Assembly: GCF_004342915.1 (NCBI RefSeq)
Contig: NZ_SLWL01000003.1
Location: 124,001-188,000 of the forward strand
From: Camelimonas lactis
Lineage (GTDB): Bacteria; Pseudomonadota; Alphaproteobacteria; Rhizobiales; Beijerinckiaceae
Length of the DNA: 64,000 nucleotides
Direction: 5' to 3'
Both the position numbers and the translations under genes were made by a program. The stretch's first letter is position 1, and the number at the start of each line of letters is the position of its first letter. Positions 40,053-49,115 of the stretch are shown piece after piece. The notes under the pieces were generated by a model. It did no database searches and was not told the DNA's origin. It saw only the letters and a list, made by a program, of their open reading frames with translations.

Positions 40053-40685
40053 TTATTTGCTCAGTGTCAGCGGCGCGCCGGATTTGGCGATTACGCCATT
40101 GAACTGCCCGCCGTTGTCGCGCAGGCGGGCGACGACGCCGCCGCGGGCGTACAGATAGACTTCGCCGTCACGGAACTCCCAGGCGTTGACGCTCTGAAGG
40201 TCCTTGTTGGCGCAGCCCGAGGTGCTGGCCCGGTACAGGTCGAGCGACGGGGTTGATGACAGGGTCACGCCGCAATTGCCCGCCGCCTCCCGCGCCGTCC
40301 AGCGACCGATGGCGCTGGAACGGGTCGCCGGCGGAGGCGCCGCCGGCGTCGCCGATGGCGTCGTTGCCGGGGAAAGGCCGGCGACATTGGTCCCTCCGGG
40401 AGCGGCTGCGCCTGGCATGTTTGGATCAGGCGCGATCACCGCGCCCGGGGCCGGCGGCAGGGGGCTGCTTTCCACACGGCCGGCCGCAGAGGCGCCAAGG
40501 CCAGGCTCGATATCCGAGTCCACCGCAGCCTGACGCGAAGGCGCGGACCGCCGGTAACCTCCGCCGTCATCGAAGCGGCTGGACTGGCAGGCGGTGAGCG
40601 CCGCGGCGACCGACACAACAGCCGCCAGGCGCAGAAAACCGGCGCCGCTCTTCCGTTCAAGCTGGGAGTAAGTGCCAAACAGCAT
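40053..40685 (-). CDS. Omp19-like outer-membrane lipoprotein, AprI/Inh protease-inhibitor domain
   Basis: 210 residues. A lipoprotein signal peptide ends in the lipobox LTAC followed by QSS (Cys about residue 33). A long Pro/Ala/Ser-rich linker (about 40-122) leads to an AprI/Inh beta-barrel domain (about 125-210) starting IGRWTAREAAGNCGV, with two Cys positioned for a disulfide and ending VARLRDNGGQFNGVIAKSGAPLTLSK. Layout and C-terminal domain resemble Brucella Omp19, a lipoprotein that inhibits proteases. Function here is inferred from that similarity. Confidence 0.85.
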   Translation of the reverse strand: MLFGTYSQLERKSGAGFLRLAAVVSVAAALTACQSSRFDDGGGYRRSAPSRQAAVDSDIEPGLGASAAGRVESSPLPPAPGAVIAPDPNMPGAAAPGGTNVAGLSPATTPSATPAAPPPATRSSAIGRWTAREAAGNCGVTLSSTPSLDLYRASTSGCANKDLQSVNAWEFRDGEVYLYARGGVVARLRDNGGQFNGVIAKSGAPLTLSK

Positions 40686-40809
40686 GTGCGCGTTTCCCGG
40701 ACCTCTTTGATGCGATCCCCAGCAGGGACCATGCCATGTCTAGCCCGGAACGTGCCCCGGGCGAAACGCCAGTCATCCGATATTCACGTAACTGTGGCCC
40801 CAAAACAAG

Positions 40810-40836
40810 GCGGCGCCGGGCAAGGCCCGACGCCGC
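40810..40836 (-). terminator. Terminator of the sdh operon
   Basis: Stem GCGGCG-C-CGGGC / GCCCG-A-CGCCGC (11 pairs with one mismatch) and a 3-base loop, about 25 bases after the sdhB stop. On the minus strand it is followed by TTGTTTTGG. Confidence 0.72.
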
Positions 40837-40860
40837 GCATGCAAATAACGTCAGGACAGG

Positions 40861-41646
40861 TCAGACCTGGCGAACCACCATCATCTTCTTGATTTCCGCG
40901 ATGGCCTTCGCCGGATTCAGGTGCTTGGGGCACACATTGGCGCAGTTCATGATGGTGTGGCAGCGATACAGCCGGAAGGGGTCTTCCAGCTTGTCGAGCC
41001 GCGCGCCAGTATCCTCATCGCGGCTGTCAATCAGCCAGCGATAGGCCTGCAGCAGGGCCGCAGGGCCCATGTAGCGACTGCCGTTCCACCAATAACTCGG
41101 GCAGGAGGTGCTGCAGCAGGCGCAAAGGATGCACTCGTACAGACCATCAAGCTTCTGCCGGTCTTCCGGCGACTGGCGCCATTCCTTTTCCGGGGCCGGC
41201 GTCACCGTCTTCAGGTAAGGCTCGATCGCGGCGTGCTGCGCGTAGAACGTGGTGAGATCCGGCACCAGATCCTTCACCACCGGCATGTGCGGCAGCGGAT
41301 AAATGCGCACCACGCCCTTGTCGACGCACTCATCAATGCCAATGGTGCAGGCCAGCGTATTGGCGCCGTTGATGTTCATCGAACACGAACCGCAGATGCC
41401 CTCACGGCAGGAGCGGCGCAAGGTCAGGGTCGGATCGACGTTGTTCTTGATCCAGAGCAAAGCATCCAGAACCATCGGGCCACAATCATCGCGATCGACG
41501 TAGTATGTGTCGATGACAGGATTTTTGCCGTCGTCGGGGTTCCAGCGATAAATCCGGAACGTGGTGATGCGGGCGGCCGAGGCAGGCTTCGGCCAGGTCT
41601 TACCCTCGGAAATCCGGGAGTTCTTGGGCAGGGAAAATTCGGCCAT
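40861..41646 (-). CDS. sdhB: Succinate dehydrogenase iron-sulfur subunit
   Basis: 261 residues. The N-terminal ferredoxin domain binds [2Fe-2S] through CREGICGSC and later Cys. The C-terminal domain has [16 protein letters not shown] ([4Fe-4S]) and [17 protein letters not shown] ([3Fe-4S]). It carries electrons from SdhA flavin to ubiquinone in complex II. It is the last gene of sdhCDAB, 89 bases after sdhA, with a terminator downstream. Confidence 0.98.
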   Translation of the reverse strand: MAEFSLPKNSRISEGKTWPKPASAARITTFRIYRWNPDDGKNPVIDTYYVDRDDCGPMVLDALLWIKNNVDPTLTLRRSCREGICGSCSMNINGANTLACTIGIDECVDKGVVRIYPLPHMPVVKDLVPDLTTFYAQHAAIEPYLKTVTPAPEKEWRQSPEDRQKLDGLYECILCACCSTSCPSYWWNGSRYMGPAALLQAYRWLIDSRDEDTGARLDKLEDPFRLYRCHTIMNCANVCPKHLNPAKAIAEIKKMMVVRQV

Positions 41647-41735
41647 CTCGCGTCCAGCCTCAATCTCGTCATCGGCCCGGCGACCTTCGCCGGCCGGGCC
41701 ATTTCAACGTCCGTCCGGCGTCCGGACGAGGATGC

Positions 41736-43556
41736 TCAGTACACGCGCGCCTTCGGCTTGATGTACTCGATGTCGTCGGTCATCGTGTAGGTATGCACCG
41801 GGCGATAATCGATGGTGACGTTACGGGCGTGATCATCGACCCAGGTCAGGGTGTGCTTCATCCACTCTGCGTCATTCCGGTCCGGGAAATCCTCACGCGC
41901 ATGGGCCCCGCGGGACTCCTTGCGGTTGACGGCGCCTTCCATGGTGACGACGGCCTGGGTGATCAGGTTGTCGAACTCCAGCGTCTCCAGCAGATCGGAA
42001 TTCCAGACCAGCGAACGATCGGTGACGCGCACGTCGGCGGCGGAGCGCCACACGTCATGGATGAGCTTCTTGCCCTCTTCCAGAACTTCGCCGGTGCGGA
42101 ACACGGCGCAGTTGGACTGCATGGTCTTCTGCATGGCGAGCCGCAGCTCCGCGGTCGGCGTCCCGCCATTCGCGTAACGGAACTTGTCCAGACGCGACAG
42201 GGCGAGGTCTGCCGAATCAGCCGGCAGGTCAGCGTGCTTCTGGCCGGGCTTGACCAGTTCGGCGGCGCGCAGGCCTGCGGCGCGACCGAAGACCACGAGA
42301 TCAATCAGCGAGTTGGAGCCGAGACGATTGGCGCCGTGCACCGACACGCAGGCGGCTTCGCCAAGCGCCATCAGGCCGGGAACCACCGAATCCGGATCGC
42401 CGCCAACCTTGGTGAGCACTTCGCCGTGATAGTTCGTGGGAATGCCGCCCATGTTGTAGTGCACGGTCGGCAGCACCGGGATCGGCTCGCGCGTCACGTC
42501 GACGCCCGCGAAGATCTTGGCGCTTTCGGAGATGCCCGGCAGACGCTCGGCAAGGATCGCCGGATCAAGGTGATCCAGGTGAAGATAGATGTGATCCTTG
42601 TTCTTGCCGACGCCACGACCTTCGCGGATCTCGACGGTCATCGAACGGGAGACCACATCGCGCGAGGCCAGGTCCTTGGCGGATGGAGCGTAACGCTCCA
42701 TGAAGCGCTCGCCTTCGGAGTTGGTCAGATAGCCGCCCTCGCCGCGCGCACCCTCGGTGATGAGGCAGCCGGCGCCATAGATGCCGGTGGGGTGGAACTG
42801 CACGAACTCCATGTCCTGCATGGGCAGGCCGGCGCGCAGCACCATGCCGCCGCCGTCGCCGGTGCAGGTATGGGCCGAGGTGGCCGAGAAATAGGCGCGG
42901 CCATAACCGCCGGTGGCCAGCATCGTCAGATGCGAGCGGAAGCGGTGAATGGTGCCATCGTCCATCTTGATGGCGATGACGCCGCGGCAGGCGCCATTGT
43001 CCATGATCAGGTCGATGGCGAAATATTCGATGAAGAACTCGGTCGAATTGCGCAGCGCCTGGCCATACAGCGTGTGCAGCATGGCGTGGCCGGTGCGGTC
43101 AGCGGCGGCGCAGGTGCGCTGGGCTGGCGGACCGTTGCCAAAATCGGTGGTCATGCCGCCGAAGGGGCGCTGGTAAATCTTGCCGTCCTCGGTGCGTGAG
43201 AAGGGCACGCCCCAGTGCTCCAGTTCATACACGGCGGCCGGCGCGTTGCGCACGAGATATTCGATGGCGTCCTGATCGCCCAGCCAGTCCGACCCCTTGA
43301 CGGTGTCGTACATGTGCCACTTCCAGTTGTCCTCGCCCATGTTGCCGAGCGAAGCGGCGACGCCGCCCTGGGCCGCCACCGTGTGAGAGCGGGTGGGAAA
43401 CACCTTGGTGATGCAGGCGGTGCGCAGACCGGCCTGGGAGCAACCGACGGTGGCGCGCAGACCGGCGCCGCCGCCGCCGACGATCACCACGTCGAACGTA
43501 TGGTCAGTGATCGGGTAGGCCCGGCCGTTGATGGTGTAGGTAGCAGAGGCTGACAT
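41736..43556 (-). CDS. sdhA: Succinate dehydrogenase flavoprotein subunit
   Basis: 606 residues. FAD site [21 protein letters not shown]. Covalent flavin attachment His in [17 protein letters not shown]. Active-site region [25 protein letters not shown] with the catalytic Arg further on ([12 protein letters not shown]), and [15 protein letters not shown]. All catalytic residues appear intact. It follows sdhD by 105 bases. A DUF1674/SDHAF4-like assembly factor is encoded at 14.6 kb. Confidence 0.98.
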   Translation of the reverse strand: MSASATYTINGRAYPITDHTFDVVIVGGGGAGLRATVGCSQAGLRTACITKVFPTRSHTVAAQGGVAASLGNMGEDNWKWHMYDTVKGSDWLGDQDAIEYLVRNAPAAVYELEHWGVPFSRTEDGKIYQRPFGGMTTDFGNGPPAQRTCAAADRTGHAMLHTLYGQALRNSTEFFIEYFAIDLIMDNGACRGVIAIKMDDGTIHRFRSHLTMLATGGYGRAYFSATSAHTCTGDGGGMVLRAGLPMQDMEFVQFHPTGIYGAGCLITEGARGEGGYLTNSEGERFMERYAPSAKDLASRDVVSRSMTVEIREGRGVGKNKDHIYLHLDHLDPAILAERLPGISESAKIFAGVDVTREPIPVLPTVHYNMGGIPTNYHGEVLTKVGGDPDSVVPGLMALGEAACVSVHGANRLGSNSLIDLVVFGRAAGLRAAELVKPGQKHADLPADSADLALSRLDKFRYANGGTPTAELRLAMQKTMQSNCAVFRTGEVLEEGKKLIHDVWRSAADVRVTDRSLVWNSDLLETLEFDNLITQAVVTMEGAVNRKESRGAHAREDFPDRNDAEWMKHTLTWVDDHARNVTIDYRPVHTYTMTDDIEYIKPKARVY

Positions 43557-43661
43557 CGATCACCCCGTTGAGGCTCTCCGGGGAAACAGCGAGGCTTCCA
43601 GCGGCGGAGAGGCAAAATACGACGATTGAAAAAACGACCGGCGGCAGTCCGCCGGACAGCC

Positions 43662-44066
43662 TCAGAGCAGCAGGCGTCCGACGCTGAGCTTGACGATGGC
43701 GAACACGCCGACCAGCCCGACCGCCGCGCAGAAGAAGGTGTTGGCGATGACCGCGACGACGCGCTGCGCCCTGTTCGGCAGGTAGTCTTCGATCACCACC
43801 GTCATGCCGATCCGCATGTGGATGGCGACAGACACCACCAGAAGCAGCAGAACGACCGCCGAGAACGGATGCGACACGATCGCCACCGCGGAGGCATAGT
43901 CGCGGCCATAGGCGGCGGCGAGAATCCACAGGAACGGCACGATCAGCAGCAGGTTGGCGAGCGCCGTCAGGCGCTGGCGCCAGAAATGCTCGGTGCCATG
44001 ATGAGCCGCGCCAAGGCCGGTGACATTGGCGCGGGGCGTGCGGAAAGAACGGTTTTGCGTAGCCAT
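43662..44066 (-). CDS. sdhD: Succinate dehydrogenase membrane anchor subunit D
   Basis: 134 residues with three membrane helices (about 30-52, 63-82, 98-122). Identifying features are GLGAAHHGTEHFWRQRLTALAN at the quinone side and the HMRIGMTVVIEDY haem/quinone motif. The ATG at 44066 has GAGG seven bases upstream and is preferred to one two codons earlier. It begins ten bases after sdhC. Confidence 0.94.
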   Translation of the reverse strand: MATQNRSFRTPRANVTGLGAAHHGTEHFWRQRLTALANLLLIVPFLWILAAAYGRDYASAVAIVSHPFSAVVLLLLVVSVAIHMRIGMTVVIEDYLPNRAQRVVAVIANTFFCAAVGLVGVFAIVKLSVGRLLL

Positions 44067-44075
44067 TGCCATGCC

Positions 44076-44495
44076 TCAGCGCGCCAGCGCCACGATCACC
44101 CAGAAGGCGATGGTGAGCACGATGGAGCCAACCAGGGTGAATTTCGCCAGCGCCATGCGGGCGTCGCGCTCGAAACCGGCGCCGGTATCCCAGATGAAGT
44201 GACGGATGCCGCCAAGCAGGTGATGGAACAGGGCCCACGTGTAGGCGACCAGCACCAGCTTGCCGATGATCGACGTCATCAGCCAGCGGGCGCATTCATA
44301 CGGACCAGGACCGGCGGCGAGGGCGAGCAACCAGCCGACGATGAGCACCGTGCCGGCATAGAGCGCCAGGCCCGTCATGCGGTGGAACACGGACATCGCC
44401 ATGGTCCACGTCCACTTGTAAATCTGAAGATGCGGCGACAGCGGCCGGATATCCTCCAGCCGCCTTGCGGGCGATTTCGCCTGAACCTCCGCCAT
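44076..44495 (-). CDS. sdhC: Succinate dehydrogenase cytochrome b556 subunit C
   Basis: 139 residues, three membrane helices. RPLSPHLQIYKWTWTMAMSVFHRMTG is the conserved N-terminal signature with the quinone-site Ser/Arg. The haem ligand His lies in LFHHLLGGIRHFIWD. The ATG at 44495 begins MAEVQAKSPARRLEDIRPLSPH. It is first of the sdhCDAB operon and divergent from a LysR gene. Confidence 0.95.
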   Translation of the reverse strand: MAEVQAKSPARRLEDIRPLSPHLQIYKWTWTMAMSVFHRMTGLALYAGTVLIVGWLLALAAGPGPYECARWLMTSIIGKLVLVAYTWALFHHLLGGIRHFIWDTGAGFERDARMALAKFTLVGSIVLTIAFWVIVALAR

Positions 44496-44630
44496 GAAGA
44501 CGTCTCCACTCAACCCGCGCGGCGTTCGCCGCAAATGACATCAACGCTGGGGCGCGCGCCACAGGCCTGAACCTGTCGTGACCACGCCGTCTGCAAGGGG
44601 CTGCGACACATGGCCCGCCCTAATTTGGAA

Positions 44631-44643
44631 TGGTTCCTAACCA
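44631..44643. promoter_or_regulatory. Short dyad between sdhC and the LysR gene
   Basis: TGGTT-CCT-AACCA, a perfect 5-bp dyad in an otherwise AT-richer patch, about 140 bases from sdhC and 325 from the LysR start. It could be an operator; no regulator is identified. Confidence 0.25.
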
Positions 44644-44939
44644 ATGTTCGCGTTGCCTGCAACGGACGATTCGACATTCGTGCGAATCAGCCTGCCAACC
44701 AGTCGCCGGAACGCATTTACTCCCGCTTGCGCGAACATTGCGCCCGTCATGCGAGGGCAGCCGTCACCACGCACCGCGCAAACATGAAACAGGCGCCGCC
44801 TGCCGGTTCAGCAGCTTCCGGCCCCGGCTCCATCAGGATGAAACCGGCTCCGCGATGCGGAACAGCTTGCGGATTGCTGCATCTGTTTAGAATGACGTTA
44901 ATCTGTAATGGCTCGCAATCAATGAGCTTTTCATGTACC

Positions 44940-44964
44940 CATCCTTCGCCATTCACGAAGGATG
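44940..44964 (+). promoter_or_regulatory. Hairpin covering the ribosome binding site of the LysR gene
   Basis: Perfect 9-bp inverted repeat CATCCTTCG / CGAAGGATG around a 7-base loop. The right arm contains the AAGGA that serves the ATG at 44969, only five bases further on. In mRNA the stem would hide the ribosome binding site. As DNA it could also be an operator for autoregulation. Confidence 0.6.
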
Positions 44965-44968
44965 GATC

Positions 44969-45856
44969 ATGCGTTTTGATCTCACCGATCTCCTGCTGTT
45001 TCGCAATATCGCTGAGGCCGGCTCCATCACCAGGGGCGCCGAGCGCAGCAATCTGGCGCTGGCGGCGGCCTCAACCCGCGTCCGGCAGATGGAGGAAAGT
45101 CTTGGCGCTGCGCTTCTTGTGCGGCGAAGGCAGGGCGTCACTCTCACCCAGCCCGGCATGACGTTCCTGCAGCACGCGCGCACCCTGCTGGGCCAGGCTG
45201 AGCGGTTGCGGGAGGATATGGGGCGCTACACCGAGGGACTGGCCGGTCACATCCGCGTGCTGTCCAACACCAATGCCCTGACTGAGTTCCTGCCGGAAGC
45301 GCTTTCGGCGTTTCTCGCAGCCCATCCGCATGTTTCCGTCGATCTGGAAGAGCGTCTGTCTGGAGAAATCGTCGGGATGATCGCTGAAGGAGCCGCTGAA
45401 ATCGGTATCGTCGCCGGCACCGTGGACCGCGGCGCGCTGGAAACGTTCCCCTTCCGGCGCGACCGCTTCGTGCTGGTGGTCGCCCGGGACCATCCACTCG
45501 CTGGCGGCGAGACGCAAATACCCTTTGCCGCCATTCTGGATCATGAATTTGTGGGTCTGGACCGTTCCAGCGCCCTGCAACGCTTCCTCGCCGCCAAGGC
45601 GGCGCGCGCCGGCCGGCCGCTGCGCCTGCGGGTGCAGTTGCGCTCATTCGATGGCGTATGCCGGCTGGTTGAATGTGGCGTCGGCGTCGGCGTCGTCCCC
45701 GAAACCACTGCGCAACGGGCGAAGCGCATCATGAAGATCGCCGCCATTCCCCTCAGCGACGCCTGGGCCGAACGGGAACTGTTCCTTTGCGTGCGGAGCT
45801 ACGCCGGGCTGACGCCGCTGGCGCGGGAACTGGTCAATCATCTGCAGCGCAACTGA
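44969..45856 (+). CDS. LysR-family transcriptional regulator
   Basis: 295 residues. The N-terminal winged HTH (about 5-62) reads FDLTDLLLFRNIAEAGSITRGAE through LGAALLVRRRQGVTLTQPG. The C-terminal substrate-binding domain (about 88-290) contains GHIRVLSNTNALTEFLPEAL, EERLSGEIVGMIAEGAAEIGIVAG and LVECGVGVGVVPETTA. It resembles LysR proteins of the CbbR/GcvA-like fold; no inducer can be named. The ATG at 44969 is the one served by AAGGA. It is divergent from sdhC and convergent with the mch gene, so its target may be either its own promoter region or something elsewhere. Confidence 0.9.
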   Translation: MRFDLTDLLLFRNIAEAGSITRGAERSNLALAAASTRVRQMEESLGAALLVRRRQGVTLTQPGMTFLQHARTLLGQAERLREDMGRYTEGLAGHIRVLSNTNALTEFLPEALSAFLAAHPHVSVDLEERLSGEIVGMIAEGAAEIGIVAGTVDRGALETFPFRRDRFVLVVARDHPLAGGETQIPFAAILDHEFVGLDRSSALQRFLAAKAARAGRPLRLRVQLRSFDGVCRLVECGVGVGVVPETTAQRAKRIMKIAAIPLSDAWAERELFLCVRSYAGLTPLARELVNHLQRN

Positions 45857-45871
45857 GCCCGGCATGAAAAA

Positions 45872-45892
45872 GGCGCCCCCAACCGGGGCGCC
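45872..45892. terminator. Bidirectional terminator between the LysR gene and mch
   Basis: Perfect 8-bp stem GGCGCCCC / GGGGCGCC with a 5-base loop, flanked on the left by AAAAA, which gives a T run on the minus strand for mch. It sits 15 bases after the LysR stop. Confidence 0.8.
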
Positions 45893-45924
45893 CCTTCCGA
45901 TATTGCTGGCCACCGACATTCGCC

Positions 45925-47004
45925 TTAACGAACCACCAGCACCCAGTAATCGAAGTCGAGAATGACTGACGGGTCCATGTCCTCGCCAACCTTGTACGGA
46001 TGCGCGGCGCACGGCTGGTTCTTGGTCGCGATGGTGCGCAGACGCAGCGCGCCCACGTCGGAGCGGCCAGGAACCTCCGCCTTGTCCAGCACTTCGGTCC
46101 AGGCATAAACCGTATCGCCCGAAAACAGCGGCGCCACGTGACGGCCGCCATTGATCGCCGCGATGTGGAAGGCGTTGCCCAGGCCATTGAACGACAGCGC
46201 CCGCGCCAGAGAAATCACTACGCCGCCATAGATCAGGCGCTTGCCGAAGCGTGTGTCCTTCGCGGCGTGGCCGTCGAAGTGCACCTTGGCGGTGTTCTGG
46301 TACAGGCGGGTGGCGATCTGCTGTTCAGCCTCCTCCACCGTCATGCCATCGACGTGATCGATACGCTCGCCCACCTCATAATCGTCAAAGCGGTAACGGC
46401 TTCCGGCCAGTTCGTTCGACCAGGCGCCCACATCGAGCGCCGGAACGGCGGCGCCAAGATCTGCTGCGGCGACAGCCTTTTCGAGCTGCGGCACATGCTC
46501 GCCGGTGGGCGCCGCTGATTCGTCAGCCTTGCGCACCATCACCCACCGCACATACGCCAGCACCGCTTCGCCGTTCTGGTTGTAGCCGGTGGAGCGAACG
46601 TAAACGACGCCAGTCTTGCGGTTCGAATTCTCCTTGAGGCCAATCACCTCGGACACGGTGGAGATCGTATCACCCGGATAGACCGGTCGCAGAAAACGGC
46701 CTTCCGCATAGCCGAGGTTGGCCACTGCGTTCAGCGAAATATCAGGCACCGTCTTGCCGAACACCACATGGAACACCAGCAGATCATCCACCGGGCTGCG
46801 CGCATACCCGATGCTGCGCGCGAACGCGTCGGACGACTGCACGGCGAAGCGGGGCCCGTATAGCGCCGTGTAAAGCGCCACGTCGCCAGTGGTGATGGTG
46901 CGCGGCGTCGCGTGACGGATCACCTCGCCGATGCGGAAGTGTTCGAAAAAACGGCCCGGATCGGTCTTCTGCGATACCCCGGACGCCTTGTTGTCTGCAG
47001 TCAT
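45925..47004 (-). CDS. mch: 2-methylfumaryl-CoA (mesaconyl-CoA) hydratase
   Basis: 359-residue double MaoC (hot-dog) protein. Each half carries a MaoC-like fold: PGRFFEHFRIGEVIRHATPRTITTGDVALYTALYGPRFAVQSS in the first, and YRFDDYEVGERIDHVDGMTVEEAEQQIATRLYQNTAKVHFD in the second. This pattern matches the beta-methylmalyl-CoA dehydratase of the ethylmalonyl-CoA pathway, which interconverts mesaconyl-CoA and beta-methylmalyl-CoA. The ATG at 47004 begins MTADNKASG; a longer frame has no homology. It follows adh2XL by about 120 bases in the place where lpxXL often lies. No other pathway gene is here. Confidence 0.88.
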   Translation of the reverse strand: MTADNKASGVSQKTDPGRFFEHFRIGEVIRHATPRTITTGDVALYTALYGPRFAVQSSDAFARSIGYARSPVDDLLVFHVVFGKTVPDISLNAVANLGYAEGRFLRPVYPGDTISTVSEVIGLKENSNRKTGVVYVRSTGYNQNGEAVLAYVRWVMVRKADESAAPTGEHVPQLEKAVAAADLGAAVPALDVGAWSNELAGSRYRFDDYEVGERIDHVDGMTVEEAEQQIATRLYQNTAKVHFDGHAAKDTRFGKRLIYGGVVISLARALSFNGLGNAFHIAAINGGRHVAPLFSGDTVYAWTEVLDKAEVPGRSDVGALRLRTIATKNQPCAAHPYKVGEDMDPSVILDFDYWVLVVR

Positions 47005-47126
47005 GGCCAGCTCATATATGAATGCACTCTCCGGCGAAATGAGCGTCAGTTCGCAGGAAGACAATGCGTGAAACCAGAAAGACGGATCGTCCGGGCGACC
47101 AGGTGGAAGCCCAGCTCAAGAGCGCA

Positions 47127-48149
47127 TCAAAAGCGCACGATCACCTTGCCGAACGCCTGACGCCCTTCCAGCCGTTCGAGCCCCTTGAGGAAATCCGGCA
47201 GCTCGAACACCGAATCGATCACCGGATTCATGCCCCGCGCCATCTTGTCCAGCGACTGGACAATGTTGCCCATGCTGCAGCCGAAGGAGCCGGTGATGCG
47301 GTATTGCTGCTGGAACAGCTGCATCAGGTTCAGGGTGGTGGAAATGCCCGAGGTGGAGCCACAGGTCACCAGACGACCGCCGCGCTTGAGGCACAGCAGG
47401 CTGCCGTTCCAGGTGTCGACGCCGACGTGCTCGAAAACCACATCGACGCCCTTGCGCCTGGTCGCCTTGCGCACGACGCCTTCGAAGCGCTCGGTGCGGT
47501 AGTTGATGACCATGTCGGCGCCAAGCGCCTTCGCCCGTTCGCCCTTGGCGTCGTCACCGACCGTCGTATAGACGTAGCAACCGATATCCTTGGCCATCTT
47601 GATGGCGGCGGTGCCGATGCCGGAGCCGCCCGCGTGCACCAGGATGGTTTCGCCAGGCTCGAGTTTTGCATTGTCGAACAGCATGTGCTGCACGGTGCCA
47701 AAACCGATCGGCGCGCAGGCGGCGTCATCGAAGCTGACGTTGTCGGGAACCTTTATAACCAGGCGCTCGGGCCGGTTGATCAGTTCCCGGGCAAAACCAT
47801 CGACATGGAAGCCAAGAATGCCGGCGACGTTCTCACACAAATTGTCGCGGCCTTCCCTGCAAGCCTTGCAATGCCCGCAGGTCTCAGCGCCGTACATCAC
47901 CACCTTGTCGCCAGCCTGAAAGCGGCTGACGCCTTCGCCAACCGCCACAACCTCCCCGGAAGCCTCGACGCCCGCAACCTGGGGCATCTTGCGGCGGGCG
48001 AAGGCCATGCCGCGAAAACCCCAGACGTCGAGATAGTTCAGCGCGATGGCGCGCGTGCGGATCTGCACCTCGCCCGCGGCGGGCGGCGGCGGCGGCTCGA
48101 TATCGGTGAGGCGAAGATCCCGATCACCAAAAAGCTGAAGTGCGCGCAT
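47127..48149 (-). CDS. adh2XL: Zinc-type alcohol dehydrogenase-like protein of the VLCFA cluster
   Basis: 340-residue medium-chain dehydrogenase/reductase. A GroES-like N-terminal domain has GVEASGEVVAVGEGVSRFQAGDKVVMYG. The structural-zinc-type cluster CGHCKACREGRDNLC is complete. The Rossmann domain shows VHAGGSGIGTAAIKMAKDIG. In Rhizobium the equivalent gene in the acpXL cluster is thought to serve in making the 27-hydroxyoctacosanoate chain, perhaps as an enoyl reductase. The ATG at 48149 fits. The assignment rests on cluster position as well as family. Confidence 0.85.
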   Translation of the reverse strand: MRALQLFGDRDLRLTDIEPPPPPAAGEVQIRTRAIALNYLDVWGFRGMAFARRKMPQVAGVEASGEVVAVGEGVSRFQAGDKVVMYGAETCGHCKACREGRDNLCENVAGILGFHVDGFARELINRPERLVIKVPDNVSFDDAACAPIGFGTVQHMLFDNAKLEPGETILVHAGGSGIGTAAIKMAKDIGCYVYTTVGDDAKGERAKALGADMVINYRTERFEGVVRKATRRKGVDVVFEHVGVDTWNGSLLCLKRGGRLVTCGSTSGISTTLNLMQLFQQQYRITGSFGCSMGNIVQSLDKMARGMNPVIDSVFELPDFLKGLERLEGRQAFGKVIVRF

Positions 48150-48296
48150 GGTCGGTCCTGGTGCGCCCGTTTCGGGGCGGTTACGTGCGGCGGCCGAACG
48201 GAGCTCGCGCGCCGCCCGCCTGTCCGGCCCGGCCTGCTGCTCCAGCCCGGGCCCATGATCCTGCCGGCGCATCAGGCAACCGGCCAGTGAAGCGCC

Positions 48297-49049
48297 TCAG
48301 TACCGGTGCGCGCTGATCTGGGCCGACAGGCCGCCATCGACCGGCAGCACAGCGCCAGTTATGTATGAAGCGGCGTCGCTGAGAAGGAAGGCCGTCAGCG
48401 CCGCAACCTCTTCGGTGCGCGCGAAACGACCGGCCGGAATCTGCTTTTCAAGCGTGGCGCGATGCTCGGCGTAACGCGCCATCATGTCAGTGTCGATGAA
48501 GCCAGGCGCTATCGTGTTCACTGTAACGCCACGCTTTGCGGTTTCCACCGCGAGCGTGCGCAACCAGGAGGCCACGGCGCCCTTGGACGCTGCATAGGCC
48601 CCATTGCCTGCATTCGCGTGAATGGAGGTAATCGAGCCGATGGCTACGATGCGACCGGAGCGTCCCCGGACCATACCGCGCACCAGCGCCTTGGCGATCG
48701 TCGTCAGCGACCAGAAATTGACCTGCATGGCCTCCTCGGCCTTTTCGCGAGCCATCATCGCTGCCAGGGCGTCATAAGACTGACCGGCGTTGTGCACGAA
48801 GCCGTAATAACCCTCGTCCTCATGCGCGGCGCAAAAGGCGTCGACGGCGGCCTGATCCGCCAGATCGAGCTGGAAGGCGCGATGGGCTTCGGACGACGAC
48901 GCTGCGGACAGTTCGGCTACCAGCGCCTCCGCGGCGGAGCCCGACGACCTGTAGGTGAAATCAACGTCGAATCCGGCCTGGGCCAGAGCGCGGACGATCG
49001 CCGCGCCAAGCCCCTTGCCCCCGCCCGTCACCAGAACGCGCCTGCTCAT
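48297..49049 (-). CDS. SDR-family 3-oxoacyl-ACP reductase (FabG-like)
   Basis: 250-residue short-chain dehydrogenase. Nucleotide site VTGGGKGLGAAIV, NAG motif as VHNAGQ, catalytic Ser in IGSITSIHA and the Tyr/Lys pair in GAYAASKGAV, with the C-terminal TGAVLPVDGG. Within the acpXL cluster it would reduce 3-oxoacyl intermediates on AcpXL. The ATG at 49049 has AGGAAGG upstream. It lies between fabF1XL and adh2XL on the same strand. Confidence 0.9.
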   Translation of the reverse strand: MSRRVLVTGGGKGLGAAIVRALAQAGFDVDFTYRSSGSAAEALVAELSAASSSEAHRAFQLDLADQAAVDAFCAAHEDEGYYGFVHNAGQSYDALAAMMAREKAEEAMQVNFWSLTTIAKALVRGMVRGRSGRIVAIGSITSIHANAGNGAYAASKGAVASWLRTLAVETAKRGVTVNTIAPGFIDTDMMARYAEHRATLEKQIPAGRFARTEEVAALTAFLLSDAASYITGAVLPVDGGLSAQISAHRY

Positions 49050-49115
49050 AAACCTTCCTTCAAATGAACACGGCGCCCATGGCGCCGCGTCGGTCTGCAG
49101 CCCATTCCGGCCAGT

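Larger units (their letters stand above)
44496..44968. other. Divergent intergenic region sdhC / LysR gene
   Basis: About 470 bases carrying both promoters. It contains a dyad TGGTTCCTAACCA (44631-44643), a possible plus-strand pair TTGCGG / TAGAAT with a short 15-base spacer (44867-44893), and the hairpin over the LysR ribosome binding site listed separately. Open frames in it lack protein-like features. Confidence 0.5.

Noticed and set aside
44610-45161. 183-residue plus-strand frame across the sdhC/LysR intergenic region
   Set aside because: Overlaps the LysR gene in another frame and has no domain.
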